From contig JAIELP010000003.1 of NCBI GenBank assembly GCA_019752925.1, forward strand, positions 62,001-126,000: a DNA stretch of 64,000 nt. Direction: 5' to 3'. Shown piece by piece: positions 25,381 through 34,285 of the stretch. The translations under genes and the position numbers were made by a program. Source of the DNA: a bacterium (GTDB lineage: Bacteria; Bdellovibrionota; Bdellovibrionia; Bdellovibrionales; Bdellovibrionaceae). How positions within the stretch are numbered: the first letter of the stretch is position 1; the number at the start of each line of letters is the position of its first letter. The notes beneath the pieces are model-generated. The model had not been told where the DNA came from, did not search any database, and worked only from the letters and a program-made list of their open reading frames with translations.

Positions 25381-26676
25381 TTAAAGTGGTTTACACGATA
25401 CAACGTTAGACCATCTTCCAACTTGTCCCGTTAGTGGATCAACGTCACGAACTGCGAAAAAATAAGTAGTTCCGGGAACAAGACCGGTTTGAGTACAAAT
25501 AGTAGGACAAACTGTAGCAGGAGTGCATGTGCCGAATGCTGTACAGTTATTAAGTACTTCCGGAGTTCCGTTACCGCCTGCGCCGGTCCATGTCGCGCCT
25601 GCTGTTGAGTATCCCCAATGAGTCGTCAAACCACTTCGAACATTTCCTGACATACTTAAATAACATGTACCCGCTGTAGGTGCCGCTGTAGGTACAATTG
25701 TTGGATTAGCCATAGTGCAAGTTGCAGATGCCGAAACCTTAGCTGGAGCACCAAACAAAGGGTATAAACCCGGGAAAGTATTTTCTACTGCCGTTAAAGT
25801 ATAATTGTACGTAACTCCGGCAATTACACCGCGACGTGCAGCTGGATGCACAGCAAGTGAATTGTCGTCCTTCCAGCTAAATACCGAATCATTGTCCGCA
25901 ACAACAGAAGTATCTTTTGAAACAAATATTGAAGGCTGCACAGTGTTGGTAGTTACTGCATCTGTATAGGTTCTATCCAATTTGTATAAAATATTATGAT
26001 TAAATCTGGCTGCCGACATCTTTAAATCACATGCAAAATTAGCTTGATCTGGCGTAGCTGAATCAATGTTAGGTACAGTTAAATTGCGGTCTACAGTTAC
26101 TTTTGCAAATATAGAATCTGATAAAATTCCTTCAAGAGAACGCAATTTAAATCTAATTGTATATTTTAAAAAATTACCGGCAGAAGCACCTTCTAACATT
26201 TTTCCAAGTTTAACCGAAAAACCAAAACGCCCATTGTGACATTGTGGAAAACTTCTTTCCGTAGGCTTACCAGCATCTTCAATGATCCCAACACCCTTTG
26301 TAACCCAGAAACAGGTGTCTGTTACCGGTAAACCCGAAGCTGTGGTCTGACACTTATTGGAAATTGAATTTGAAACATACGGCAGAACCGTTTCATCTTC
26401 ACCCGCAAAAGCCTCAACAATAATTCTATTTTTTTTACGGTCTAAATCTTTGCAATTACCCGTAATCTCAATACGATCAGAGCTATCAACGCTGACCGAC
26501 ATATTTTCATTGTCTGGCTGAATACTGAGTTCACCTTCTTCTGGGGTGCTTGTATCGGTTTCTGGAACTATTGCTGAAGAAGAGTTTGTTAATAAAGTCT
26601 TTCCCATGGGCGCTGGTGCACATCCATAAACAAAAAGCAGAGCCATAGTAAGAGCAAAAACGTGATTAGATTTCAC
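25381..26676 (-). CDS. Large lipoprotein with C-terminal GTCYL...WSN domain
   Basis: A 431-residue protein with a lipoprotein signal (LLFVYGC, Cys at about residue 19). The N-terminal 70 residues are low-complexity (Ser, Thr, Glu, Pro). The middle is a beta-rich region with Cys pairs. From about residue 335 to the end it has the same domain as the 144-residue lipoprotein at 17095-17529: GTCYL, WGYST, TWTGAG, YFFAVRDVD and GRWSNVVSCK. The protein is probably surface or periplasmic and may be adhesive or structural, but I recognise no named family. It is convergent with nrdB, with 25 bases between stops. Confidence 0.7.
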   Translation of the reverse strand: MKSNHVFALTMALLFVYGCAPAPMGKTLLTNSSSAIVPETDTSTPEEGELSIQPDNENMSVSVDSSDRIEITGNCKDLDRKKNRIIVEAFAGEDETVLPYVSNSISNKCQTTASGLPVTDTCFWVTKGVGIIEDAGKPTERSFPQCHNGRFGFSVKLGKMLEGASAGNFLKYTIRFKLRSLEGILSDSIFAKVTVDRNLTVPNIDSATPDQANFACDLKMSAARFNHNILYKLDRTYTDAVTTNTVQPSIFVSKDTSVVADNDSVFSWKDDNSLAVHPAARRGVIAGVTYNYTLTAVENTFPGLYPLFGAPAKVSASATCTMANPTIVPTAAPTAGTCYLSMSGNVRSGLTTHWGYSTAGATWTGAGGNGTPEVLNNCTAFGTCTPATVCPTICTQTGLVPGTTYFFAVRDVDPLTGQVGRWSNVVSCKPL

Positions 26677-26713
26677 ATATAACTTATCGGTTATTTTGAA
26701 ATTCTATAAAGTG

Positions 26714-26738
26714 CCAGTGTATCGGATTGATACACTGG
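26714..26738. terminator. Perfect 10-bp hairpin between scpB and the lipoprotein gene
   Basis: CCAGTGTATC and GATACACTGG with a 5-base loop, in the 96-base gap after the scpB stop and before the lipoprotein start on the minus strand. Downstream on that strand comes CACTTTATAG, only weakly U-rich. It is most likely a terminator for the scpA-scpB unit; an operator for the lipoprotein gene is the alternative. Confidence 0.5.
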
Positions 26739-26772
26739 GGAGCAAAATTAGACCATTAGACTAAATAAAAAA

Positions 26773-28023
26773 CTAAACTAGCCCCTCTTCAGTACCTTCG
26801 TCGTCAGCCTCAAGTTCAAAAGGTATTTCATCTTCAATATGTGTATCGTCATCTTCAAAAGCCAGACCTTCTACGGCTTCGTTTGTTTCTAAAATTTCAG
26901 GGGCAGAAGCTATAACCTCGCCACCATCTACGTCTGACGTCTCAGCCACAACACTACCATTTGCAGCTGCAGCTAATACTTCTTCATGACGTTTTAACCA
27001 ATTGATATCCCGCTTAGAAACTTCTTCCCCTACAGCTAAAGCATCACGGATATCCTGAGCTTTTTCCTGATCTTTTTTCATTTTTTGACGGATTTTTTCC
27101 TGCTCAAAAAAATCAGAAGAAGTCGAAATTGAAGTTAATTGTTCTTCGATTAAACCCAATTCTTCTTCACCTTGTGAGTAGCTTACATCCTTTACTTCAG
27201 CAGACATCGAATCAGTTACCATCGCTAAAGTTGGTTTTTCTTCAACCTCTTCACCTATACCTTCAGGTAATAATTCATCTATTTGCGATAACGTCGGAAG
27301 CTCTTTAATATTACGTAAACCGAAAATTTCTAAGAATCTGCGAGTTGTTCCATATTGCATAGGTTTTCCAGGTAAATGTTCAGCCTTACCTTCAAAATTA
27401 ACTAAACCTTTTTCCATTAATGCGCGTAACAAGTGACCTGATTCAACTCCGCGGATTTGATCGATCTCCATTTTAACAACAGGCTGTTTGTAAGCCACGA
27501 TAGCTAAAGTTTCTAACGCCGGTCCTGACAATTTAAACGCGCGTGTTTTAACTGTGCGTTTTAAGAAATTCATATTATCTACTTTTGTGCGAATCTGGTA
27601 ACCACCAGTTACTTCTTCTAAAGTAACTCCACGTCGTCCTCCTGCATATTCCACAGCAATTGCATCGAGCGAACGGCGGATTTTGTCTTTTTTAACAGTT
27701 GTTCCCTTAAATACCTGCTGAATTGAAGCAAAGCTTACCGGTCTATCTGAGGCAAATAGAATACTTTCAATAATACTTTCGATTTGTTCGTCCTCGACAA
27801 ACTCAAGCTCTTCAATTTGCGCGGCTTCAAAAGCATCAAGCTCAGTACCTTCAAGCTCAGCGACCTCTAAATTAGTTTCTACAGAAGCCTCTAAGGCTTC
27901 TTCGTCTGTAACTTCAGGTAAAAAACCTTCTCCCAGCGTTTCTTCTGTTAAAAATACTGTCGCTTCGGTATCAACATCATTTATTAATTCTTCAGTTTGT
28001 ATTTTTTTATTCTTTGATGCCAT
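26773..28023 (-). CDS. scpB: Condensin subunit ScpB with long acidic extensions
   Basis: A 416-residue protein, twice the usual ScpB length of about 200. The ScpB core lies near residues 76-245: QIESIIESILFASDRPVSF, LSGPALETLAIVAYKQPVV, VESGHLLRALMEKGLV and PMQYGTTRRFLEIFGL. These are the two winged-helix domains that bind ScpA in the SMC-ScpA-ScpB complex for chromosome segregation. An acidic N-terminal tail (about 75 residues) and an acidic, partly coiled-coil C-terminal tail (about 170 residues, KIRQKMKKDQEKAQD near 310) are extra and look disordered. It follows scpA by 13 bases. Confidence 0.9.
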   Translation of the reverse strand: MASKNKKIQTEELINDVDTEATVFLTEETLGEGFLPEVTDEEALEASVETNLEVAELEGTELDAFEAAQIEELEFVEDEQIESIIESILFASDRPVSFASIQQVFKGTTVKKDKIRRSLDAIAVEYAGGRRGVTLEEVTGGYQIRTKVDNMNFLKRTVKTRAFKLSGPALETLAIVAYKQPVVKMEIDQIRGVESGHLLRALMEKGLVNFEGKAEHLPGKPMQYGTTRRFLEIFGLRNIKELPTLSQIDELLPEGIGEEVEEKPTLAMVTDSMSAEVKDVSYSQGEEELGLIEEQLTSISTSSDFFEQEKIRQKMKKDQEKAQDIRDALAVGEEVSKRDINWLKRHEEVLAAAANGSVVAETSDVDGGEVIASAPEILETNEAVEGLAFEDDDTHIEDEIPFELEADDEGTEEGLV

Positions 28024-28036
28024 TTATTCAGTCTCC

Positions 28037-29050
28037 TTAAACAACTTGATCCGGTCCTGGATCGTCTGAAGTGTTATCATATTCTAATTCTGCGGCTAAG
28101 ATTTCTTCATCTGAAGCCATGTCTTCCGTTACTATTTCTTCTGCTACTTGTGTATCAATAGATTCTAGCGACAGCTGCGCTGTCGTTTCATCGTTTTCAA
28201 AATCCTGCGCAGCCAGCTCTTCTTCAAATGATTTGGCAGCACTTTTTGCAAATAAGTTATTAGCTACTTCTTCAGCGTTGATATGTCCGTAATCTTCAAC
28301 TTTTGAAAGAACATCTGCATCAATTTCTTTTCTACCCTGGATATGAATATCGCCGTAGGTATCTGTTTGATAAAGAGATACAAAACCTAACTTACCCAGC
28401 TCAAGTAAAGACAGAAAAGTTATCAAAGCATTACGAGACTTTTCAACACGGTCAGTAAGATGAGTTGAGAATAATTCAACCATACGGATTGATCCACCTG
28501 GACGAATTAAGTGGCGCATTTCCATAATTCGTGACGATATAGATTGCAACTTAACCGACACTTTATGGATTTTTTTATTTAATGCTTTTACGGCTTTACG
28601 GTACGAGCCAATTAAAGAAAATAAAGCATTGTCTTCTAATTTAATTTCGTCATCCGCAACTTCAAGTTTTTCACGAAGACCACGAGCCCATACGTCACGG
28701 TTTAATAAAGGTCTTTCGTATAAAGATTTTGAAGCCTCTTTAAATTTTTCGTACTCTAGAAGCTTTTGAACTAATTCTTTACGTGGATCTTCGGCCTCAA
28801 TCACTTCACCGTTTTCATCGTATTGAGGCAATAACATTTTGGATTTGATATGGATCAGGGTTGCCGACATGGCGATAAAGTCACCGGCGATTTCAAGATC
28901 GAATTCTTTCATTAATTTTATATATTCAAAGTACTGCTTGGTGATCTCAACGATATTAATGTTGAAGATGTCCATTTCTTCTTTACGGATTAAGTACAAG
29001 AGTAAATCTAAAGGACCTTCAAATTGTTGTAACTGGATGCGAATGCTCAT
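28037..29050 (-). CDS. scpA: Condensin subunit ScpA
   Basis: A 337-residue kleisin that bridges the SMC heads and binds ScpB. The N-terminal FEGPLDLLLYLIRKEEMDI and the following FDLEIAGDFIAMSATLIHIKS are standard. The central FLSLLELGKLGFVSLYQ fits the C-terminal winged helix. About 75 residues after that are acidic (EEDLA/DEE-rich) and longer than in most ScpA proteins, similar in character to the tails of ScpB. First gene of the scpA-scpB unit. Confidence 0.93.
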   Translation of the reverse strand: MSIRIQLQQFEGPLDLLLYLIRKEEMDIFNINIVEITKQYFEYIKLMKEFDLEIAGDFIAMSATLIHIKSKMLLPQYDENGEVIEAEDPRKELVQKLLEYEKFKEASKSLYERPLLNRDVWARGLREKLEVADDEIKLEDNALFSLIGSYRKAVKALNKKIHKVSVKLQSISSRIMEMRHLIRPGGSIRMVELFSTHLTDRVEKSRNALITFLSLLELGKLGFVSLYQTDTYGDIHIQGRKEIDADVLSKVEDYGHINAEEVANNLFAKSAAKSFEEELAAQDFENDETTAQLSLESIDTQVAEEIVTEDMASDEEILAAELEYDNTSDDPGPDQVV

Positions 29051-29215
29051 TTAGCTCCCTAATAACTATTAGTAAACGTCTTCCATATTATTAAAAATGG
29101 AGATGTTTTTGCCCCGCATCCTTACGAGCCATAACGCATCCTGCAGCAATTATTGAAGCAAGCTGGTCTGGGTTATTCAACAAAATTCTTCTTTATTTTG
29201 AGATTATTTTAAGGC

Positions 29216-29884
29216 TTAAAATTCGATCAAATTAGGAGCACCGGCAATATGAAGCATAAGCTGAAATAAATACTTTACTGGGATAGCTAAAATGCTCAGC
29301 ATACCAGTAAAGATCAAGACCATAAGAATTATACTCGACATCTGCTCATTTTGCTCAAGTTTATAGTTAACCGAAGCCGGTAAGAAACGCGCCAATACCT
29401 TGCCTCCGTCTAATGGATGCACAGGTAGAATATTAAATATCGCTAAAAACAGATTAATTAAGATGAACATTTCAGCCATCAAAAACACCGGAGTCACATA
29501 TGAGCCTAAAAAGTTGAATCTCATAGCCACAAACATAAATATAGTCGTAACTACTGCTAAGAATATGTTCGATAAAGGACCTGCTAGAGCTATCCAAAAC
29601 ATATCTGTACGGATATTTTTTAAATTTCTTCCGTTAACTGGCACGGGCTTAGCCCAACCAAAAAATATAGGTAACCCGAAAACAATTGAAGAAATAGGCA
29701 GAATAAAGGTTCCGAGCATGTCCGCATGGGCCATAGGATTTAAAGTTAAGCGACCTAACTGTTCAGCCGTATTATCGCCTCTCCATTTAGCAACAAGCCC
29801 GTGAGCGTACTCATGAAAACAAAGAGCAAACAAAAAAGGAACAAATCTTAAGCCTAATTTCATGCCAATTTCTAGTGGATCCAT
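29216..29884 (-). CDS. Site-2-protease-type M50 membrane metalloprotease
   Basis: A 222-residue polytopic membrane protein. The zinc motif is HEYAH (His24, Glu25, His28), and the third ligand is the Asp in PVHPLDGGKVL near residue 155. There is no PDZ domain, so this is the small (rseP-unlike) group common in many bacteria. Such proteases cut transmembrane segments; the substrate is not known. About five to six hydrophobic segments. It is divergent from the truncated globin gene, with about 60 bases between. Confidence 0.88.
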   Translation of the reverse strand: MDPLEIGMKLGLRFVPFLFALCFHEYAHGLVAKWRGDNTAEQLGRLTLNPMAHADMLGTFILPISSIVFGLPIFFGWAKPVPVNGRNLKNIRTDMFWIALAGPLSNIFLAVVTTIFMFVAMRFNFLGSYVTPVFLMAEMFILINLFLAIFNILPVHPLDGGKVLARFLPASVNYKLEQNEQMSSIILMVLIFTGMLSILAIPVKYLFQLMLHIAGAPNLIEF

Positions 29885-29953
29885 AATTTCCTCAGTTGAT
29901 AATATTAGGCTAACAGATAGCTAATGCGATGAAAAGTGATTAAGATGCGCTTT

Positions 29954-30325
29954 ATGGAAAATAAACCAAATATTATTAATTCTAGGAATGAAGTTATACA
30001 AATTGTTGATTCTTTTTACGCCAAAGTAAAATTAGATCCAGTGATCGGCCCAATTTTTAATGATGTTGCAAAAGTTGATTGGCATGAACATATGCCCAAA
30101 TTGTACAACTTTTGGGAAGACCTTCTGTTTGGAACTGACAATTATAAAGGTCGTCCATTCCCACCGCACATGAAGCTCAATTTACAGTCCACGCATTTTG
30201 AAATTTGGCTTAAATTATTTACAGAAACTATTGATGAAAACTATCAGGGGATAAAAGCTGAAGAAATGAAAGCCAGAGCACGCAGAATTGCTTTGAATTT
30301 TTCCATTAATTTAGGCCTTAAATAA
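29954..30325 (+). CDS. Group III truncated hemoglobin
   Basis: A 123-residue (from ATG 29954) 2/2 globin. NSRNEVIQIVDSFYAKVKLDPVIGPIFND is the family N-terminal helix with Tyr/Phe at distal positions. PPHMKLNLQSTHFEIWLKLF contains the proximal heme His (THFEIWL). Group III members are thought to handle oxygen, nitric oxide or peroxide. Other in-frame starts are GTG 29936 and ATG 29945; no Shine-Dalgarno decides, and I chose the one that best matches family length. Confidence 0.85.
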   Translation: MENKPNIINSRNEVIQIVDSFYAKVKLDPVIGPIFNDVAKVDWHEHMPKLYNFWEDLLFGTDNYKGRPFPPHMKLNLQSTHFEIWLKLFTETIDENYQGIKAEEMKARARRIALNFSINLGLK

Positions 30326-30399
30326 TGCTATGTGTTACTTGATCAATTTGATCTAAACGCTTACTTTATTTCAATCATTTTAATTTTAAGGAGAACCCT

Positions 30400-31566
30400 A
30401 TGTCTGTTGATTCAAAACAACCTGCTTTAACTATGTGGTCTGAAGATGAAATTGCTTTTCGCGATGCTGTAAGAAGCTTTGCAGAAGCTGAAATTAAACC
30501 TCATGTAAATCACATGGATGAAAAAGCAGAAATGAATCCGGAAATCGTTTCAAAACTTTTTGAAATGGGTTTAATGGGTATTGAATCTCCTGAAAGATTC
30601 GGCGGAGCAGGCTCAAGCATGACTATGGCCTGTATCGCCATCGAAGAGTTAGGCCGTATCGACGGTTCAGTTTCTGTATTATGTGACGTACAAAATACTT
30701 TAGTTACAAATGCTATCATTAAGTGGGGTTCGCCGGGCCTTCAGGAAAAATACTTACCACGTTTGGCGCGCGAATGGGTTGGTGCTTATTGTTTATCTGA
30801 GTCCTCTTCAGGCTCAGATGCCTTCGCTTTAAAATGCCGCGCGGAAAAGAAAGACGGCAAATGGATTTTAAATGGTAACAAACTTTGGATCACGAATGGT
30901 AAAGAAGCGAGCTTCTTTATTGTGTTTGCTAATATTGATACCTCTAAAGGTTACAAAGGCATAACAGCATTCATCGTAGAAAAAGGCTTTAAAGGTTTCA
31001 CAGTAGGTAAAAAAGAAGATAAACTCGGAATTCGTGCAAGTTCTACTTGCGAATTGATTTTTGAAAACTGCGAAGTACCTGAAGAAAATGTTTTAGGCGA
31101 AATTGGCAAAGGTTACAAAATTGCTATTGAAACTTTAAACGAAGGCCGTATCGGTATCGGCGCACAAATGGTTGGTATCACTCAAGGTGCTTACGATGCG
31201 ACTTTAGCTTATATCAAATCACGTGAGCAGTTTGGTAAAGCTATTGGGCAGTTCCAAGGCGTACAATTTCAATTGGCACAGATGCGTATTGAATTAGAAG
31301 CTTCTCGCTTAATGGTTTACAATGCCGCTCGACTTAAAGATGCGGGCCAAGACTTCATCGAAGCAGCTGCTATGGCCAAATACTACTCTTCTAAAGTAGC
31401 TGAAAAAGTTACTTCTATGTCCATCGATTTGTTTGGCGGTAACGGATTCACTAAAGAATATCCGGTAGAAAAATTCTGGAGAGACGCAAAAATTGGTCAA
31501 ATCTATGAAGGCACTTCTAATATGCAACTGCAAACTATAGCTAAAATTGAAATGGATAGAGCTTGA
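30400..31566 (+). CDS. Acyl-CoA dehydrogenase (short-chain type)
   Basis: A 388-residue flavoenzyme of fatty-acid or branched-chain acyl-CoA oxidation. Seen are CLSESSSGSDA (FAD/substrate loop), WITNGKEASFF, and the catalytic base Glu370 in IYEGTSNMQ. The position of the Glu at the end fits short- and medium-chain enzymes rather than isovaleryl-CoA dehydrogenase. Strong Shine-Dalgarno (AAGGAG, 8 bases before ATG). First gene of a three-gene operon; the next start (TTG) overlaps its stop codon. Confidence 0.92.
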   Translation: MSVDSKQPALTMWSEDEIAFRDAVRSFAEAEIKPHVNHMDEKAEMNPEIVSKLFEMGLMGIESPERFGGAGSSMTMACIAIEELGRIDGSVSVLCDVQNTLVTNAIIKWGSPGLQEKYLPRLAREWVGAYCLSESSSGSDAFALKCRAEKKDGKWILNGNKLWITNGKEASFFIVFANIDTSKGYKGITAFIVEKGFKGFTVGKKEDKLGIRASSTCELIFENCEVPEENVLGEIGKGYKIAIETLNEGRIGIGAQMVGITQGAYDATLAYIKSREQFGKAIGQFQGVQFQLAQMRIELEASRLMVYNAARLKDAGQDFIEAAAMAKYYSSKVAEKVTSMSIDLFGGNGFTKEYPVEKFWRDAKIGQIYEGTSNMQLQTIAKIEMDRA

Positions 31567-32318
31567 GTTTAAAAAATCAAACAGTTCTTATTACCGGAGC
31601 TAGTTCAGGCATAGGAGCTGAGATTGCTAAGAAATTTGCAAGGGAAGGTTACGATCTGCTTTTATTAGGCCGTAATGAAGACCGTCTTAAAAAAGTTCAA
31701 AGTGAATGTGTAAATGCTAAAACTGAAATTTTAGCTTTTGATTTGATTGAAGTTAATAAATTCTCTAGCGCTATCAAAACAAAATTAAGCACGCTATCCC
31801 CTATTACAGTTTTAATTAATAATGCCGGTATTTATAAACCTGGTTCTTTTTTAGAAACACAGGAATCGGAATGGATTTCACAGTTTCAGGTTAATTTGCT
31901 TTCTGCAGTTCAGTTAACTCAATTAGTTTGGCCTGAGTTTAAGAAAAACAAAAAAGGCTCAGTACTTAATATTTCATCAACTTTAGGCATTAAACCAACA
32001 GCAGGTACAGGCGCATACTCGGCAACAAAAGCGGCCATGATTAATTGGACCCTTTCGTTGGCTCAAGAAGGTGGCGCCGATAATATCCGGGTTAATTGTA
32101 TCTGTCCTGGAATTGTAGACACACCTATTCATGATTTTCACTCAATGAATTCTGAATCTAAAAACAAAGTCACTTCGCAAATGAGCAGTTACCAATTGCT
32201 TAGTTTTATCGGACAGCCGTCTGATGTAGCCGAAAGCGCCTACTTCATAGCTTCAGATTTATCCCGCTGGACAACGGGTTCGGTGTTAAGTGTAGATGGC
32301 GGAATCGGTATAAAATGA
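31563..32318 (+). CDS. Short-chain dehydrogenase/reductase
   Basis: A 251-residue classical SDR: cofactor motif TGASSGIG at residues 10-17, NNAG near residue 87, and Ser/Tyr/Lys in the catalytic [19 protein letters not shown]. The substrate cannot be told; position next to an acyl-CoA dehydrogenase suggests an acyl or hydroxyacyl substrate. The start is a TTG in the overlap TTGA with the upstream stop, and the end overlaps the next ATG by four bases (ATGA), so all three genes are coupled. Confidence 0.85.
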   Translation: MSLKNQTVLITGASSGIGAEIAKKFAREGYDLLLLGRNEDRLKKVQSECVNAKTEILAFDLIEVNKFSSAIKTKLSTLSPITVLINNAGIYKPGSFLETQESEWISQFQVNLLSAVQLTQLVWPEFKKNKKGSVLNISSTLGIKPTAGTGAYSATKAAMINWTLSLAQEGGADNIRVNCICPGIVDTPIHDFHSMNSESKNKVTSQMSSYQLLSFIGQPSDVAESAYFIASDLSRWTTGSVLSVDGGIGIK

Positions 32319-33067
32319 AAAAAGAACCTTTACGTTTATCTAAACTCATGTCTGAGCGCGGTTTATGCTCCCGCCGTGAGGCTGACGAATTTATTTCACA
32401 GGGACTTGTTCGCGTAAACGGTGAAATTGTTAGTGAGCTTGGAACAAAAGTTATGCCCGATGTAAGCATTACTCTTGAGGCCGAAGCCATGCGCAGCCAG
32501 AAAAATCTGGTAACTGTTATTTTAAATAAACCTATCGGCTATGTTTCAGCGCAACCTGAACCCGGCTCTGGCTATGAACCAGCTATCCGTTTAGTTAATG
32601 ACCGCAATCAATTCGGCATGCAAAAACGAATTTTACAACGTGGAGACCTGCAAGGTATTGCTGTTGTCGGTCGTCTTGATATCGACTCACAAGGCTTATT
32701 AATATTCACACAAGATGGCCGCTTAGCCAAAAAAATTATCGGTGAAAATTCTGACATCGAAAAAGAATACATCGTACGCGTAAGTTACATGGGACCTGAA
32801 AAAACCTTACCTTCTGAAAAACTTAAACTCTTAAATTATGGTTTATCTATTGATGGCGAAAAACTAAAACCGGCCGTGGTTGAATGGATTAATGACGACC
32901 AACTCAGATTTATTTTAAAAGAAGGTAAAAAGCGCCAAATCCGTAAAATGTGCGAACAGGTAGGATTACAGGTTAACGGACTAAAACGAGTGCGTGTTGG
33001 CAAGCTAACTCTCGGAAAAATTCCTGAAGGCCAATGGCGCTTTCTTGAAGAAGGTGAAGAAATTTAA
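32315..33067 (+). CDS. RluB/RsuA-family pseudouridine synthase
   Basis: A 250-residue rRNA pseudouridine synthase. An S4 RNA-binding domain covers residues 5-60 ([19 protein letters not shown]). The catalytic Asp is in [17 protein letters not shown] near residue 115, and [16 protein letters not shown] near residue 210 is the C-terminal family motif. Probable targets are 23S (RluB/RluF) or 16S (RsuA) rRNA. It is coupled by ATGA to the SDR gene, an unusual partner. The end overlaps the convergent DUF1501 gene by four bases. Confidence 0.9.
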   Translation: MKKEPLRLSKLMSERGLCSRREADEFISQGLVRVNGEIVSELGTKVMPDVSITLEAEAMRSQKNLVTVILNKPIGYVSAQPEPGSGYEPAIRLVNDRNQFGMQKRILQRGDLQGIAVVGRLDIDSQGLLIFTQDGRLAKKIIGENSDIEKEYIVRVSYMGPEKTLPSEKLKLLNYGLSIDGEKLKPAVVEWINDDQLRFILKEGKKRQIRKMCEQVGLQVNGLKRVRVGKLTLGKIPEGQWRFLEEGEEI

Positions 33068-34284
33068 GCTCTGTACAACCCCAGCTTATTAACTTTGTAA
33101 TCCGGAAACACCTTAGATAAATCACTTAAAGAAAATTGCGTTTTTAGTATTTCAGAAAAAACATCACGGAAGTCTGTTGTTACCGGCAGATCTCTTTCTT
33201 CATATAGATTTTCTTTTTTTAGATCTTTCCAGTTAGCAATTATATTTTTAGATTTCAGATTACCATTGATAACAAAAAAACATGATCCATGTCCGTGATC
33301 GGTTCCGCGATTTCCATTTTCACGAACAGTTCTCCCGAACTCAGTAACTGTTATTATGGTTACATCTTCAATGCGTGGGCCTAGCTCGTTAACAAAAGCG
33401 GTAATTGAATCTGAAAATTCTTTCAGCTTATTGGCTAATGTGCCTTTTTCATTACCTTGATTTATATGCGTGTCCCAACCGCCAGACTCTGTCACAATAA
33501 ATGGGATATAAATGTCAGATTTAATAATTTTAGCTATGTCTTTCAATCTCGGAGCCAATTGGCCTTTAGGATAATCTTCTTTGAGGCTAATTTTTTTAGC
33601 TTTAGCAAAATCTTCCAATAATTTTAAAGAATTTTTATTTTGTCCTTTTAAGACCTCATCTAATGCCGTTTCAAAGAAAGCTTCAAAACCATCAGAAGCA
33701 GTCGTATTTGAATTACCGAATCCTTTAATTGAAAAGCTATTTAAATCGTTAAATGACAGCGACTTGGAATCGCCGCTAATGGATCTCGGTAAATTGGGCT
33801 GTACAGATAAACTGGTGATTTTAGCTTTTTCATGATCGGGAAAAAGCGCAGCGGCCCTTGCTAAAAAACCATCTTCTGTGCTTTTTTTATCAGGAGTACC
33901 TGTTTCCATATAGTCCTGCGAATCAAAGTGTGAGCGCGAACTGGAATGTGATCCTGCCTGCTGGATCACAGTTAGCTGACCTTTATCCCATAAGCTTTTA
34001 AAAGAGCTCATGGCCGATGAAAGACCAAAAAACGAATCCAACTTAATTAATTGATCCGTGGGTAATATAATATTAGGTCGTAGATCTTTGTTAAAATAAG
34101 AGTCTCCCAAAGGACTCACCATGGATAATCCGTCCACAGCGCCTCTTTGAAATATAACAAGCAATGTTTTTTTGCGTTTCTTCAGCGCCTCTGCATAGGC
34201 CTGAGCACCGAGCAAATCAAACTCACCTATATAAGGTAACACACCCAAAGCCGCTAGTTTTTGTATTAATTCACGTCTTTTCAT
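33064..34284 (-). CDS. DUF1501 family exported protein
   Basis: A 406-residue DUF1501 (sulfatase-like alkaline phosphatase superfamily) protein. Typical are [19 protein letters not shown] near the N-terminus, [33 protein letters not shown] and [18 protein letters not shown]. The N-terminus begins [14 protein letters not shown], similar to the twin-Arg-like leaders of this family but with only KRR. DUF1501 genes are usually beside DUF1800 genes, as here, one base after the DUF1800 stop. Function is not known; a secreted or periplasmic role is likely. Confidence 0.88.
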   Translation of the reverse strand: MKRRELIQKLAALGVLPYIGEFDLLGAQAYAEALKKRKKTLLVIFQRGAVDGLSMVSPLGDSYFNKDLRPNIILPTDQLIKLDSFFGLSSAMSSFKSLWDKGQLTVIQQAGSHSSSRSHFDSQDYMETGTPDKKSTEDGFLARAAALFPDHEKAKITSLSVQPNLPRSISGDSKSLSFNDLNSFSIKGFGNSNTTASDGFEAFFETALDEVLKGQNKNSLKLLEDFAKAKKISLKEDYPKGQLAPRLKDIAKIIKSDIYIPFIVTESGGWDTHINQGNEKGTLANKLKEFSDSITAFVNELGPRIEDVTIITVTEFGRTVRENGNRGTDHGHGSCFFVINGNLKSKNIIANWKDLKKENLYEERDLPVTTDFRDVFSEILKTQFSLSDLSKVFPDYKVNKLGLYRA

Positions 34285-34285
34285 T

